Assembly (NCBI GenBank): GCA_903813345.2 | Contig: CAIIXF020000007.1 | Coordinates: 5,771,730 to 5,835,729, forward strand | Reading direction: 5' to 3' | DNA: 64,000 bases | Source of the DNA: Owenia fusiformis | Lineage: Eukaryota; Annelida; Polychaeta; Sabellida; Oweniidae | Shown here: one piece after another, positions 32,901 through 43,439 of the stretch | Position numbering within the stretch: position 1 is the first letter of the stretch | Layout: every line of letters starts with the position of its first letter | The notes under the pieces: model-generated | Databases searched by the model: none | What the model saw: only the letters and a program-made list of their open reading frames with translations | What the model was told of the DNA's origin: nothing | Translations under genes and position numbers: made by a program

Positions 32901-35900
32901 ATATGTCTGGGTCGTATTAGTTTGTGGATGAAGGATTCTGAGCCTTTTAACCCCCCTAGAATAATATTTGAGGGGGGTATTAGATAATCATTCTATAACA
33001 TCAATTAAATATTTGGTATAGTACTGATTCCTATCTAATATGTCACTAGTACAATGGTCAAGTGTATCCTAAAATTATAGAGAGATATGTTGATTGGTTC
33101 AGGAAAAAACACAATTTATAGAAATAAAAAGGCATATTTTCGTTCATTTTTTGCTTTCACAAACAATAGGCAGTAAGCAGTAATAGTGCTCCAAATAGTA
33201 TTCATAAATCATTTCCAAGTTATGTGTGGCATTGTAATAAAAGGAATGTAATGATTAAGTACTATTTTGTATTTTTAATATGGCTTTGTTGACCCCTACC
33301 CCTTAGAAATATGAGAAAGTGAAGGTGGCACAATTAGATCAGAAATTCTATAATGAGTACTAATACTTCTCCAAGTAGCATTTAAAAATGTATTTGTGTG
33401 ATATATATAGGTAATTTAATGGGAGGGATGCAATCTAAATTTTATTCTGAGGGAAAATATGATATTGGCCAAGGAAAATATCATATTGACTGAGGGCAAT
33501 AGCCCGAGTGCTAATATGATAATTCTCGAGGCGAATAAAATTTCATTATTTCATGGTTTAATACAATTGTAGTTACAAATATGAGTGACAAATCACTAAA
33601 AGTAAGCATTATAAGTTCACTCTAGTCTATATATCAAAAGAACAATGAGTGTGTGGAAAGATGCATTTTTCTGACAAAAAGGAGCTTGTGGTGTTTGCTG
33701 GGTAATGGTGGTGGGGCAAAATGATGAGATGATCTGTTGGAGTGGAGTTGAGTCGGAGATCCCATCCCATGAAACATTCTGGAGAAAGATATGGAGAACT
33801 TACTGTCTATAATTGTGTATGTTGGATTATTGGGAAGTGCTAAGTTTGGACTCCACAAATTGAGGTGATGGCACTCTTTATCCACATTTCCAAGTTTGAT
33901 GAATAAAAAGGATATGATATAAACCAAGGATCTGTTGGTCTTTCCTCTTTAAGATGTGAAAATTAGCTTGCTGGAGTATATGGCCCACCTTAGGTATATG
34001 GTTCACTTTTTAAGAAAACCTTTGTACCCTGCTTGAATGCAAAATATTACCTCTGGCATTTCCATTTGGGTCCCCAAGACAACTGATCATGATCTTGCCA
34101 TTAGCGAGGCAGTGAGAGGTGTGGGGGGTACTGAGTCCTGTTACGCGATGGACCTCACTTGGTTCAACGATCTGAAAATTCCAAACACAGAACACTCAAT
34201 TAAAGCAGCTACACTCAACTAGACTGTCAATGTTGAATTGAAACAAGACACATATTGATAAATATTAAACTTTTTATCAAAAAATTCAAAATAGCCACAA
34301 AGTGTTTTACCCAGGATGCCTAAAGCCTAATTAGATCTTACTTCTCCTAAGAGAACGCCCATATAAAAAAGTGATATCCCGAGTGATATAGTATTCACAC
34401 AGATGCCTGGGTGTTTCAAATAATCTAAAAAAGAACAATTTAGCAACCTGTTGAAGATTGATTATGCATGATAAAAAAATTCTGACAATATCAATGCTTG
34501 AAAAATGACTGACCTTGTAAACTCTATGAGAAGTACAAAAATCTATGACGCCAGTGTCTGACTTATTTATTAAAAGGTATCATATATTAATGGTGTAATG
34601 AACATACCATTCTTACAGACAGACAGGTTTTTGAATTAATATGCAATGCTAGTCCTAGTGTTAGTCTATATATATATATTTTTTTTTTATTCATCTATAC
34701 ATTACATTTACATATACTTTACATATTTCTGCTTGACATCCTCTTAAACTTACTATGTTATCAATCAGTTACAGAAAGTGGTTGTTTTAATCTTACATGA
34801 TGAATCTTTGGTGAACGAGGTTCAGAACTTGTATCAATGACATAAACTCGATCACTCTTAAGACTTGGCATGATCAGCTTTGATCTACTTTTTGATGGAT
34901 CATTGAAGCAACTGGAGCAGGCATTCCAACCAGTGTGATGTAATTCATCTCCTACATAGGGCATGGGAAGTCTATGGATCACCTAGAAAACAATAAAATA
35001 CTGCATTAAAGATAATTGAAAAACATTATTAAAGAGTGTGTTTTTGCATCATTAACTATGCATTGTGAGTGTCATACATGTACTTTTAATATCAAATAAA
35101 GGTGATTAATTTACTTATTTAACTTAAATTGTAATATTTACAGATCACCAAGATCACTATAGCTAGTGACAAAGTTCATCAGAATTACCACAAGTACCAC
35201 TTGAATGGAGCAAACTTTCCAATGATTGATTTTGACATAATCTTATGTAACAAGTTTAACTTAATAAAAACATTTGTGCCTTTTTATTTTTGGCAATTCT
35301 CATAACAATCTAAGTCTGCAACATTGAATTGTGGAAAGATTTGTTCAACCTTGGTAGAAAACATTCAATTTATTCAAAAGTTCAAGGGGACACAAATTAT
35401 GAGAAAGTTGTTTTATTTGTGATTGTGCTGGTCTGATGCACAAGAGAAAATATCACTGCAGTCAGGTATTTAAATCTATTCAGGATTTAATGTTACAAGT
35501 TATAGCAGAGACATACATGACATGACATGGTATAGGTTTTTCTTGTGTATTTTAGGATATGTTGTACTTTTGATTTAGTCAGTATGGTAGAACCTGCTAA
35601 GTGGAACACCTCTATAAGTGGAACACCTTGCAAGTGGAACACTTTTTCAGAGTCCCGTTTTAAAAACCCATTGACTTAATGTTAATTGAACCTCTGTTAG
35701 TGGAACACCTCAAAACTTAAACAGAGGACACCCCATATTCAAAAATTAACCTGCTAAGTGGATCTTGTATGTTAGAATTTTACTCTAGTTTTCAAATATG
35801 TAATCTGATTTTGATAACACTGACAATTAAAAAAGTTATTAAAGAAAAAGTGACCATTGAACAATTCTGTCCAGGCTACTATGTAAACAGAGTTAAACTG

Positions 35901-38900
35901 CTACAGTGAAATCTGAGTATTTTTGTATATTTAGTTTATCATAGTTGTGCCAAATACAATCATATTATGATACAATATGTCATAGGATAGAGTTAGGAAG
36001 CCTGGATCACACAGTAATATGCACATACTAAATGGAGCAACATAATGTTTAACCCGATTGATTACCCAATATTATATATTTAGCTGGTATATACAAATAT
36101 AATAGCTATCTTACTAATGTACATTAAAAACTTCAGATCTTTTCAAAGGTAATATTTATATAAGGTCCTTAAATCTTTTTCGAATTTACCTTGCTGTAAG
36201 AAGGTGAGTTTGGATTAACATCAACAGTGGCCAGGTAGTCGGGCTTTTTATCATGAGGAGTGTTGCGGTAGATACATGGCAGATATACAATCTCTTCTCT
36301 CTTACCATTGAGGTAGGCATCCATTGGTGTCTTGTATCCAGGCCCATGGCCACTGCAACAATCTGAAAAAATACATGGCACATACTGTATTGGACAATAA
36401 CAATACATACGTTTTGTTTTGTTGGTGTTTATAAATGAGCATCCATATATCCTTTGTTGTCTATTACAAAAGATATCTGCATGGGTCATTAAGCAGATAT
36501 GTAATTCAACAAGAAATCAAATTAAATAGGAAATATCGTTATTTGATAATTCAAATAGATTTACAGTTTCAGCTCATTTAAATAAAAATCTCTCTTTTAA
36601 AAGGCTGCATGCATTCATTTGGATATCTTCAGGGAAACCACAATTAGATTACAACATTGCCTATTGGCCATATTGACTCCAGTTTGTGACTAAAAAATGT
36701 TTTTTAAGTGTCACACATAAACGGGTTATGGACAACTCTTCACTTAGACAACTCATCCCCTGGACATCTCATCCCCTAGACAACTCATCCCCTGGACAAC
36801 TCATCCCCAAGACAACTAATCCTTTATCACATGAAGCCAAAGTTTTTTTGGAAAATAAATATTTATTAAACACATCTTGAATCATTCTAAATATTATTTT
36901 TCACTTTATTGACACAAATAAAATGGTCAAACGGTGCCATTAAAACGTTCCTATTTTGTCCTTATATTACATGACTTAATATTTTATGATGAAAAATTAA
37001 GTTTTTTCTCTGCATAATGTTGAAACATGAACTTCAGTAACTTCAGTGTGACTGCTGTGAAAAAATATCTTTGGATTAAAGAATATTTGAACTATGAACA
37101 ACACACATATAATGACATCAAAGGAGCTTGACATCAAAGGAGCTTCTTCAATCAATGTTAACATAATATTGAAATTGTATATTAAAAGTAAAATTAAAGG
37201 TAAATATTTACAAAACAAATTACAGATTAATTGGTTGATAATCTCCTTGACAATACCATAGTAGTACCATGGTATATCATAGTTTTTAAACAATTTTCCA
37301 GATTTCCCCTCAAGAAAGTCTTTGTTCACTTGCCAGTCAGAAGACAACAGAATCAGCGCTTTAATACCTTACTATTGTTATGTAAATGGAAAGAGTTAGA
37401 AGTGCAGATCTCACCCATTTTGAAGTTCTGTTTACAGAACAAAAGTTAGGCATTAAATCAAGGGTCGTGTTAATCATTTAAATAATAAATGAATTAATAA
37501 TACTTGTACATTAAATTACTCAAACATGCCAAAGAATGAGTCGTCCAGGGGATGAGTTGTCTAGGGGATGAATTGTCCAGGGGATGAGTTGTCCAGGGAT
37601 GAGTTGAATGTGGATAAGTAAAATAAGCAACATTAAAAATGAAAACTACACTGTTTAAAAATGACTTAGAACAAGGTGACCTTGTGTAAGGCTAGAAGCA
37701 TAAAAACATTCAATGTTAATGGCAACATTAAAACACTCAGTGTCAATATCCTTACTGAGTATTTGCACTTGTAAGTAAAGAAAATCTCAAATAGACTGCT
37801 TTATCCTTTATGTACCCATTCCAAGGACACATTTCCAAAGAAAAATAATTTTTACAAATGAAAATAACTTAATGGTACCTTATTCCCTTTAAATGCAACA
37901 TGGACTGATATATCTTCTTATACATTTTTCCAAAGTAGTTTCCATTTTTGCATTGTTTTCCTAAAGGTTTTCTCATTACAAACATGGATATATTACATGC
38001 TTATCAAATGCATCAAAAATAACCCTGATAATATGATCTGATAATACCATATTACACTCATCTGATATTCTAAATATCCACCTACTTTTCTCTTCAGTCC
38101 CCATTACTGAAATTAATCCTGTGTCACCTCCTGAGAATTCTTATTTAAAATGTGCAAGGATAATCCAGAACCTCAACCTCTATTCAAAGTCTGAATGAAA
38201 ACTAGAAAAACAGCAACTCCACTGAGTAGCAAATCCCACCGAACAAAAATATTTTGATTATTATAAACAGAGCTACTGTGTCCCTAGGCATCAGCTTATA
38301 AAATTTGAAGAAAATCCATATACTGCTATTTGAGTTATCAAAGATTACATTTTTTAAAATTCAGCTGCCATTTTGAAAATTCTTTGTCAAACAGAGCTAC
38401 TGTGTCTAGGCATCATCAAATAAAATTTGATCCAATCCGTTCACTCATATTTGAGTTATCAAAGATTAAGTTTTTTAACAAAAAATGGCTGCCATTTTGA
38501 TATTTAGCAGCCAATCTAAAAAATCTCTTTAGTGCACTTCCTCGTCCCTAGTCATTTTGTAAATTCAACTGCCATCTTGAAAATTCTTTCTTGTACAAAT
38601 TTACTTTTTCCCTAGGCATCATCATATAAAATTTTAACTTAACCAAAAATGTATTACAAAAAATGGCCACCATTTTGATATTTAGCAGCCATTTTGAAAA
38701 TCTCTTCTTCAGCATAACCCCTTTGTTCCTAGGCATCAGCATATAAAATTTGAACCAAATCCATTAACTAGTATTTGAGTTATCAAAGTTTATATTTTTA
38801 TGAAAAATGGCGGCCATTTTGAATTAAGCAACCATATTGAAAATTCCTTTTCGAGCAGAGGTTCTATCACCATAAGGCATAAGCCAATAAAATTTGAATG

Positions 38901-40682
38901 AAATCCATCAACCGGTATTTGAGTTATTGCCCAGACACACGAATGGACAGACTGACGAATGGACGGATGGCTTTCTATATCCCCCTCAAACTTGGTTCGG
39001 TGGGATAACTAGTTGGAGGCAAAGTGGTAAGTCAACAAATGTTTTTTGAGTACAGTCAAACTATTTACAACTCAAAAGAACTGATCATGAATATCATTAT
39101 ATAAGTAATTTTAGATCTCCATAAAAATTCCCATGACTTATGTATAGATTGTATTTTTGCATTTCTCAAAGGGTGTCTTGAAAACCTTTCATCAAAAACA
39201 TACCTCATTTCAACCCATGTTTAAAAAATCCCCTTTAAAATGTTTGGACTTGAAAATCACAATTGCCCCTACTTATGAAAGTATATTGAGTCAGTTTGTA
39301 CCCAGCAAAATATGGTGATGATATATATTCTTAATTCCAAAGGCATTCCTCTTTCTAATGATATATTAAACCCCGCCCGGGGAACATTTGATCAACCGAA
39401 TGGGTTGCATTGTTGATCAACCTGTACTTAAGTAATGAATGTTTCCTACATTTACTTTATAAACATTTACTGTGTAAATATTAAGATAAGATTTATTTAT
39501 AAGCTAGAAGGAATATATGTACAGTACATATACACCAAAAGTAACATTTTTATAAATACTAGAACAACACAAGAAGAGAAACAAGAAACATAAACTGAAC
39601 CATCACAACACATTTGTGGTTAACAAGCGTTTAAATTCCTCAACTTTGACATCAATTTTTGACCTGTTGTAACAGAGAGATTAAATTGAAAATTTCTGAA
39701 ATATAATGAATAGAGTCAAGGTTCATATCCATTTACATTATCAGTTTTTCTTTCATTTCTGGCTTAGAAAAATAGAGTTTAAAGATACATGGGGTTTAAT
39801 ATTATTAAAATATAGAATTTCTATATTTTACATCTTGTATACTCTCATTCACTGATGTATAGCATTTTGAAATTTCTCATTTTTTACATGGGAAATCCTC
39901 ACCTTAGCAAATCCATGACACATTATGGTCCAAGCTGTATAAGCACAAAATCAAACAGAAACAATGTACACTGGGATCAGAGTCCAGCTACAGGATCCAG
40001 GTGCATGCAAAATGTTTATATATAATATTTCAGGTAAATAAGTTTTAATTGCAATAAACCCATGGCCTCTAATTATTAACAAATTACTACCATTTCGTTT
40101 TTGAAATGATATGTCATAGAGGCATCAAAATACAAGAGGCCACATATTTTATTGGTCAAACCACAAGCAATCCAAGATAACAAACATTTTTGTGTGTGTG
40201 TGGGAGGGGGTCGATGGGAACACCCCCCTCCCCCTGGCCTAAAATTCTTTCAAAATCATACAGGTTTTTATGATTCTGAGCACTTTTCAAGGAATTTTGG
40301 CCAAAAAATGTAAAATGTGACCCCCCCTTGGCCAGAGCCGGCTATGGGCCTGTGCATTGTGGTCTTTTGATTGCTTATTATTTAGGTTTGCACAACAGGC
40401 TTGAATTGGACTATAGGTTATAGAATCTGGTTCTTTGTGCAACAGAACAAGCAGGCTGCCTTTTATTTAAGAGAAACAGGAAGTAGGGATCAATGTGACA
40501 CCCTCTCAATACATTGGAAACACCAAATAAACACGAACTATTATGCAATCTTTATGAAAGCTGCAATATAAATATGCAGACTTCAATTTAAATTTGGACT
40601 TACTAGTATTTGGCCCGGCCATGTGTTTGCCAACCACCTTTAGTCTGTCGACTGCGCTGGATTCAGAACCCGACCCTTGCAT
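20749..40682 (-). CDS. SELENBP1: Selenium-binding protein 1 / methanethiol oxidase (copy B, complete)
   Basis: Exons 1 to 11 are 40682-40604, 36362-36190, 34982-34797, 34171-34051, 29859-29683, 28987-28806, 23166-23088, 22714-22593, 22394-22329, 21943-21798 and 20917-20749. Every junction is AG/GT, phases join, and the sum is 1500 nt (499 residues plus stop). The product matches the SBP56 family along its length: [77 protein letters not shown] and the C-terminal [12 protein letters not shown]. Human SELENBP1 is a cytosolic enzyme that oxidises methanethiol to formaldehyde, H2S and H2O2. The aligned position of human Cys57 is Ser (SYSK), while the CSSC pair is kept. The predicted start adds about 20 residues to the usual N-terminus; an inner Met (MAGPNT) is the alternative. 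Exon 9 is unusually divergent. Confidence 0.95.
21300..21505. repeat. Two hairpins of CCTGAGACTAAC type
   Basis: CTGAGACTAATA...GTTAGTCTCAG at 21308-21342 and CCTGAGACTAACAT...GGTCTCAGG at 21470-21500. Each is a small stem-loop in intron 10 of copy B. Confidence 0.7.
21798..21943 (-). CDS. SELENBP1: SELENBP1 copy B exon 10
   Basis: Encodes [16 protein letters not shown] through DKQFYPDLV plus two bases. The donor AA|GTAGGT was chosen because it gives the family-length join to GSVM. Confidence 0.95.
22329..22394 (-). CDS. SELENBP1: SELENBP1 copy B exon 9 (66-nt, divergent)
   Basis: A 22-codon exon found because exons 8 and 10 leave a family gap. It reads [15 protein letters not shown] then QQDEELQ between TATAG and GTACAT. 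Human at this place has FLGGSIVKGGPVQV. LGGS and DEEL are kept; the KGGPV core is not. Confidence 0.8.
22593..22714 (-). CDS. SELENBP1: SELENBP1 copy B exon 8
   Basis: Encodes (G)[28 protein letters not shown] and RRHPKLVGQ. It is one of the most conserved stretches of the family. Confidence 0.96.
23088..23166 (-). CDS. SELENBP1: SELENBP1 copy B exon 7
   Basis: Encodes [20 protein letters not shown] and ALPVMP plus one base, between TTGCAG and GTAAAC. Confidence 0.96.
24000..25019. other. Intron 6, no feature seen
   Basis: AT-rich intronic sequence up to the target duplication of element C at 25020. No coding, RNA or repeat signal was recognised. Confidence 0.45.
25025..25820. mobile_element. 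TIR element C, CACGGTG ends, 5-bp TSD
   Basis: The ends CACGGTGTTATAGCATGACGG and CCGTCATGCTATAACACCGTG are intact, and CTATT flanks both sides (25020-25024, 25821-25825). At 796 bp it is the shortest of the three related copies and a likely deletion derivative. It lies in SELENBP1 intron 6. Confidence 0.92.
26632..27923. mobile_element. TIR element D, CACGGTG ends, 5-bp TSD, AACGCTCC motif array
   Basis: The left end CACGGTGTATAATCCAAACG and the right end CGTTTGGGTTATACACCGTG begin inverted repeats of about 50 bp or more. TCTCC flanks both sides (26627-26631, 27924-27928). About ten copies of AACGCTCC or its complement lie inside, most densely near the ends. It differs from A-C beyond the first bases, so it is a separate family with the same end type. 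No transposase frame is seen. Confidence 0.92.
28806..28987 (-). CDS. SELENBP1: SELENBP1 copy B exon 6
   Basis: Encodes (G)[11 protein letters not shown] through [10 protein letters not shown]. Leu of the usual GLYG is Arg here, while copy A keeps Leu. Confidence 0.96.
29683..29859 (-). CDS. SELENBP1: SELENBP1 copy B exon 5
   Basis: Encodes [32 protein letters not shown] and GFDPADCAK. It keeps the family Trp in STEW. Confidence 0.96.
29836..30255. repeat. Splice-acceptor minisatellite in copy B intron 4
   Basis: About eight units of 50-55 bp carry, on the plus strand, CAATCAGGATAAATCCTCCTGTAAACA or variants followed by TGTTATTTTAAAATCCTCTC. The first unit overlaps the start of exon 5 and its acceptor, as in copy A. 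Confidence 0.88.
30260..30885. other. Copy B intron 4, no feature seen
   Basis: AT-rich intronic sequence between the acceptor minisatellite and the GGAC-tract element. Confidence 0.45.
30895..32244. mobile_element. GGAC-tract modular element, copy 1
   Basis: Starts AACCAGAACAACGGCAACGC and AATCCCATCGAACAG. Then come about five units of roughly 160 bp (AATATGAACAAAATCGCTCC, AAAATGGCGGCCATTTTTCA, TCTACCAAAAGTGTCAT), the phrase CGGGCCAACGGTATTTGAGT, a GGAC/GTAC tract at 32113-32200, and a 3' hairpin ATCCCTCCGAAC / GTTCGATGGGAT. No protein is encoded. A near-identical copy is at 52930-54208. Confidence 0.85.
32113..32202. repeat. GGAC/GTAC simple repeat
   Basis: Runs of GGAC alternate with runs of GTAC just before the 3' end of the element. 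The same tract recurs at 54105-54165. Confidence 0.95.
32703..32998. repeat. 147-bp perfect-looking tandem duplication
   Basis: GAGGGCCACTTGTTGTTTTCT...ATTAGATAATCATTC occurs twice in a row (about 32703 and 32850) with very few changes. Each copy ends in a stem-loop, ACCCCCCTAGAATA / TTTGAGGGGGGT. Confidence 0.92.
33435..33545. repeat. Palindromic hairpin with GAGGGC loop
   Basis: AAATTTTATTC, GAGGGAAAATATGATATTGG and the centre GAGGGCAATAGCCCGAG are matched by CATATTGACT, TATGATAATTCTCGAGG and GAATAAAATTT. It resembles the element at 9282. Confidence 0.8.
34051..34171 (-). CDS. SELENBP1: SELENBP1 copy B exon 4
   Basis: Encodes [29 protein letters not shown] and LGDPNGNAR plus one base. Confidence 0.96.
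34797..34982 (-). CDS. SELENBP1: SELENBP1 copy B exon 3
   Basis: 62 codons from [16 protein letters not shown] to [10 protein letters not shown]. It carries [11 protein letters not shown]; the CSSC pair is the conserved redox-type motif of the family. Confidence 0.97.
34990..36180. other. Copy B intron 2
   Basis: AT-rich. At 35590-35760 the words AAGTGGAACACC repeat several times, as in degraded mariner-type repeats common in invertebrates. No gene is seen. Confidence 0.5.
36190..36362 (-). CDS. SELENBP1: SELENBP1 copy B exon 2
   Basis: Encodes [32 protein letters not shown] and [11 protein letters not shown]. It joins exon 1 through a split Asn codon (A|AT). Confidence 0.97.
36729..37610. 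mobile_element. Element bounded by inverted GACAACTCATCCCC arrays
   Basis: 36729-36830 holds five or six copies of GGACAACTCATCCCC and 37535-37610 holds four of the inverse GGGGATGAGTTGTC. The roughly 700 bp between them has no gene. It lies in SELENBP1 intron 1. Confidence 0.72.
38197..39008. mobile_element. GGAC-tract modular element, copy 2 (divergent)
   Basis: Starts AAAAACAGCAACTCCACTGA then AATCCCACCGAAC. It continues with repeated units (CCTAGGCATCA, ATTTGAGTTATCAAAG, AAAATGGCGGCCATTTT) and a decayed GGAC tract, and ends GTTCGGTGGGATA. ACTAG flanks both sides. Copy A intron 1 (17868-17880) reads straight through ACTAGTTGGAGG without it. Confidence 0.82.
39012..40603. other. Copy B intron 1, distal part
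   Basis: AT-rich sequence, with a small CCCGCCCGGG and GATCAACC stem-loop motif near 39370-39425 and a GT-rich tract near 40190. No gene is seen. Confidence 0.5.
40604..40682 (-). CDS. SELENBP1: SELENBP1 copy B exon 1 (start)
   Basis: The ATG at 40682-40680 opens [18 protein letters not shown] then KHMAGPNT plus one base, ending at the donor A|GTAAGT. The phase fits exon 2 exactly, and MAGPNTN aligns with the short family N-terminus. An in-frame stop lies a few codons upstream of the first ATG. No homology supports the first 20 residues, so the inner Met at 40622 may be used. Confidence 0.78.
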
Positions 40683-40689
40683 TTTGTCA

Positions 40690-42465
40690 GCGTTGAGTAA
40701 AAGAAGTCACCAATTCTTCACTATCTACAGTTAGCCAGTATGGCCCAGTTCTAAGTAGATTCTCAATACATGCTATATGAAATATCTAGTGATATCAGTA
40801 TATATCAGGCTGGCCTGCACACATACAGTGGAGTGTAAAGTGACCTTCAGTCAGCCACTATCAGACAATGTTAGTTTCAAGTTTTCAAATGTTTAAAGTT
40901 ATACATTATAAGTATGGAGTAGTAAGATGTTTGTTTAGATGAGTTAACATTTCTGATTCATAGGGAGTCTTTGTATTCAAGTTTGTTGGCTTGTGACTGG
41001 AGTAAATTATGAAAAAATTGATTGGTTGAGTAGTTTGTTTAATGGACCCTTTCAAGGTTGATATGCCTGAATTGGATTATGTAACATGTTTTCTATTATT
41101 TGCATATAGTTATCCTGTACTCCATTCTGTAACGTGCTTCATAATAGCCAGTTGAACCTAAAAATAAGAAATCTCAAGACCAGCATGCAATAATTGAATA
41201 ATATATTGAAAGATATATTTAGCAACATTGAGTGACCATTTTGGATTGAATCAGAAAATTGATAAAATGTTTTGAATCTACTCTAAAATGCCTTTTAGTT
41301 GAACATCTTAGAAAAAGGGAGACTTTTTTCAAAATCACTATAATAATATTTTCAAACTTTGCATGGGGCCTGAGAAAATCTGACAACAAATCAACACAAC
41401 TCAAATCTATTATAAACCAAATTGTGCTAATACTTTTATACTTTTCGTGAGATGATCCTCTTAAATTTTCCAAATTTAATTTCACAATCTACAGCTATAA
41501 TTTCAATTTCAATTTATAAACTTAAAAGCCTTTATAAGCTCAAAATAACCCCAAGACCTCGCTTAATATGAATCCAGTGAGAAACTTAGGGCACAAAAAG
41601 TTTTTTATTTGCTCAGCTGCTGACCTATTATGAATATCCAAGTATCCTTTTAAGAATGTCACACTTCATGAGGCACCTTAGTTAAGAAAGGAGTATAGAA
41701 CTAACTGGCCCCAGCCTTTCTTTCATATAAATATAATGGATCAAAGCCAACAAACTTTTGAACGTTCACCTTATTTCTAGTCCCCGACTATTTTTTCGAC
41801 ATGACAAGCCTACATTAAAGAAAGGTTAAAATTGTTTAATGTCTCACTGTAGTTGAAAAATAAACTGCACTTTATTGTTGGCTGACATACATTGCCAGTT
41901 GTTCAACTTGTCTCATAAACCTTTTTGAGTCAAATAAGTTTTCATTGCCAATACTTAGTAAAGTTCCTTTTAAAAATGTTATTTATCGCTTTTAAGCACA
42001 TAAGACATATTCTTTGACTCAACGGTATGTGCTAAAGGTTACAATTTCATTTTCAAATTTTCTGTCAGACTCAACCCATATAAAGTCATGGCATTAAAGG
42101 AATTCTTCTTCAGGAATTCTGGCCTAAAGACCCATTTTGTGAAAAAATATGGCTTGATTTCCTGAAGAACAGAATAATTATGATGTGACAAGATAAAGTT
42201 TAGGTCTTCTATATAATATTTCTAGGTACATGTACATGACTATTTCAATAAGTGTTCTTCAAAACTTTTAAAATCTGAAATGGCATATACATGTACATAA
42301 ATTAGCAACAATCTTGTACAATATAAGACTTCAGTTTTTACTGACAATGACAATGACCTTGTATGACCCTGACCTTGTATGAGTTACAATTGAACCTAGT
42401 TCCTCTCAAGAGACCTTAAGACACGATTCTTTCATAAAAGCCAATGATGTCAAAATGTACATACA
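40690..42465. other. Intergenic spacer with the presumed SELENBP1 promoter
   Basis: This is the only candidate upstream region for copy B. No TATA-like or initiator signal stands out, and no gene is seen. Confidence 0.4.
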
Positions 42466-42467
42466 TA

Positions 42468-43415
42468 TTCTAAACAGGATGGCATGTAATTTCCAAATTT
42501 TCAACAGGATGGCATATAATTTCCTAATCTTCAACAGGGTGGCAGGTAATTTCCAAATTTCAAAGAGGATGGTAGGAAATTTCCAAATTTTCAACAGGTT
42601 AGTATCATGTAATTTTCTAATTTTCAACAGGGTGGCATGTAATTTTCTAATTTTCAACAGGATGGCATGTAATTTCCAAATTTTCACCAGTGTGGCATGT
42701 AATTTCCCAATTTTCAAAAGCATGGCATATAATTTCCCCATTATCAATGGGGTGGCATGTAATTTCCAAATTTTCAACAGCATGGCATATAATTTCCCCC
42801 TTATCAATGGGGTGGAATGTAATTTCCCAATTTTCAACAGCATGGCATATAATTTCCCCATTATCAATGGGGTGGTATGTAATTTCCCAATTTTCAACGG
42901 GATGGCATGTCATTTCCCAATTTTCAACAGGGAGGCATGTGATTTCCCCATTTTCAACAGAATGGCATATGATTTCCTAATTTTCAACAGGGTGGCAGGT
43001 AATTTCCAAATTTCAAAGAGGATGGTAGGAAATTTCCAAATTTTTAACAGGGTAGCATCATGTAATTTTCTAATTTTCAAAAGGATAGCATGTAATTTCC
43101 AAATTTTCACCAGTGTAGCATGTAATTTCCCAATTTTCAAAAGCATGGCATATAATTTCCCCATTATCAATGGGGTGGCATGTAATTTCCAAATTTTCAA
43201 CAGCATGGCATGTAATTTCCCCATTATCAATGGGGTGGCATGTAATTTCCCAATTTTCAATGGGATGGCATGTAATTTCCCAATTTTCAACAGGGAGGCA
43301 TGTGATTTCCCCATTTTCAACAGGATGGCATGTAATTTCCCAATTTTCAACAGCATGACATATAATTTCCCCATTTTCAACAGGAAGGCATGTAATTTCC
43401 AACATTTCAACGTGG
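42468..43415. repeat. 30-bp minisatellite, about 31 units
   Basis: The unit is of the type CATGTAATTTCCCAATTTTCAACAGGATGG with variants. The unit length is a multiple of three and the array holds few stops, so several frames on both strands stay open (up to 326 codons). This is a repeat artefact, not a gene. A higher-order duplication of about 450 bp is visible: a run containing GGTAGGAAATTTCC recurs at about 42571 and 43024. Confidence 0.95.
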
Positions 43416-43439
43416 AAGTACCCAGTTGCTCTTAGGTGG

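Noticed and set aside
42455-43435. 326-codon open frame (plus) and shorter overlapping frames on the other strand
   Set aside because: It is the 30-bp minisatellite read in a stop-free frame; several frames on both strands are similarly open and no start, splice or family signal exists.
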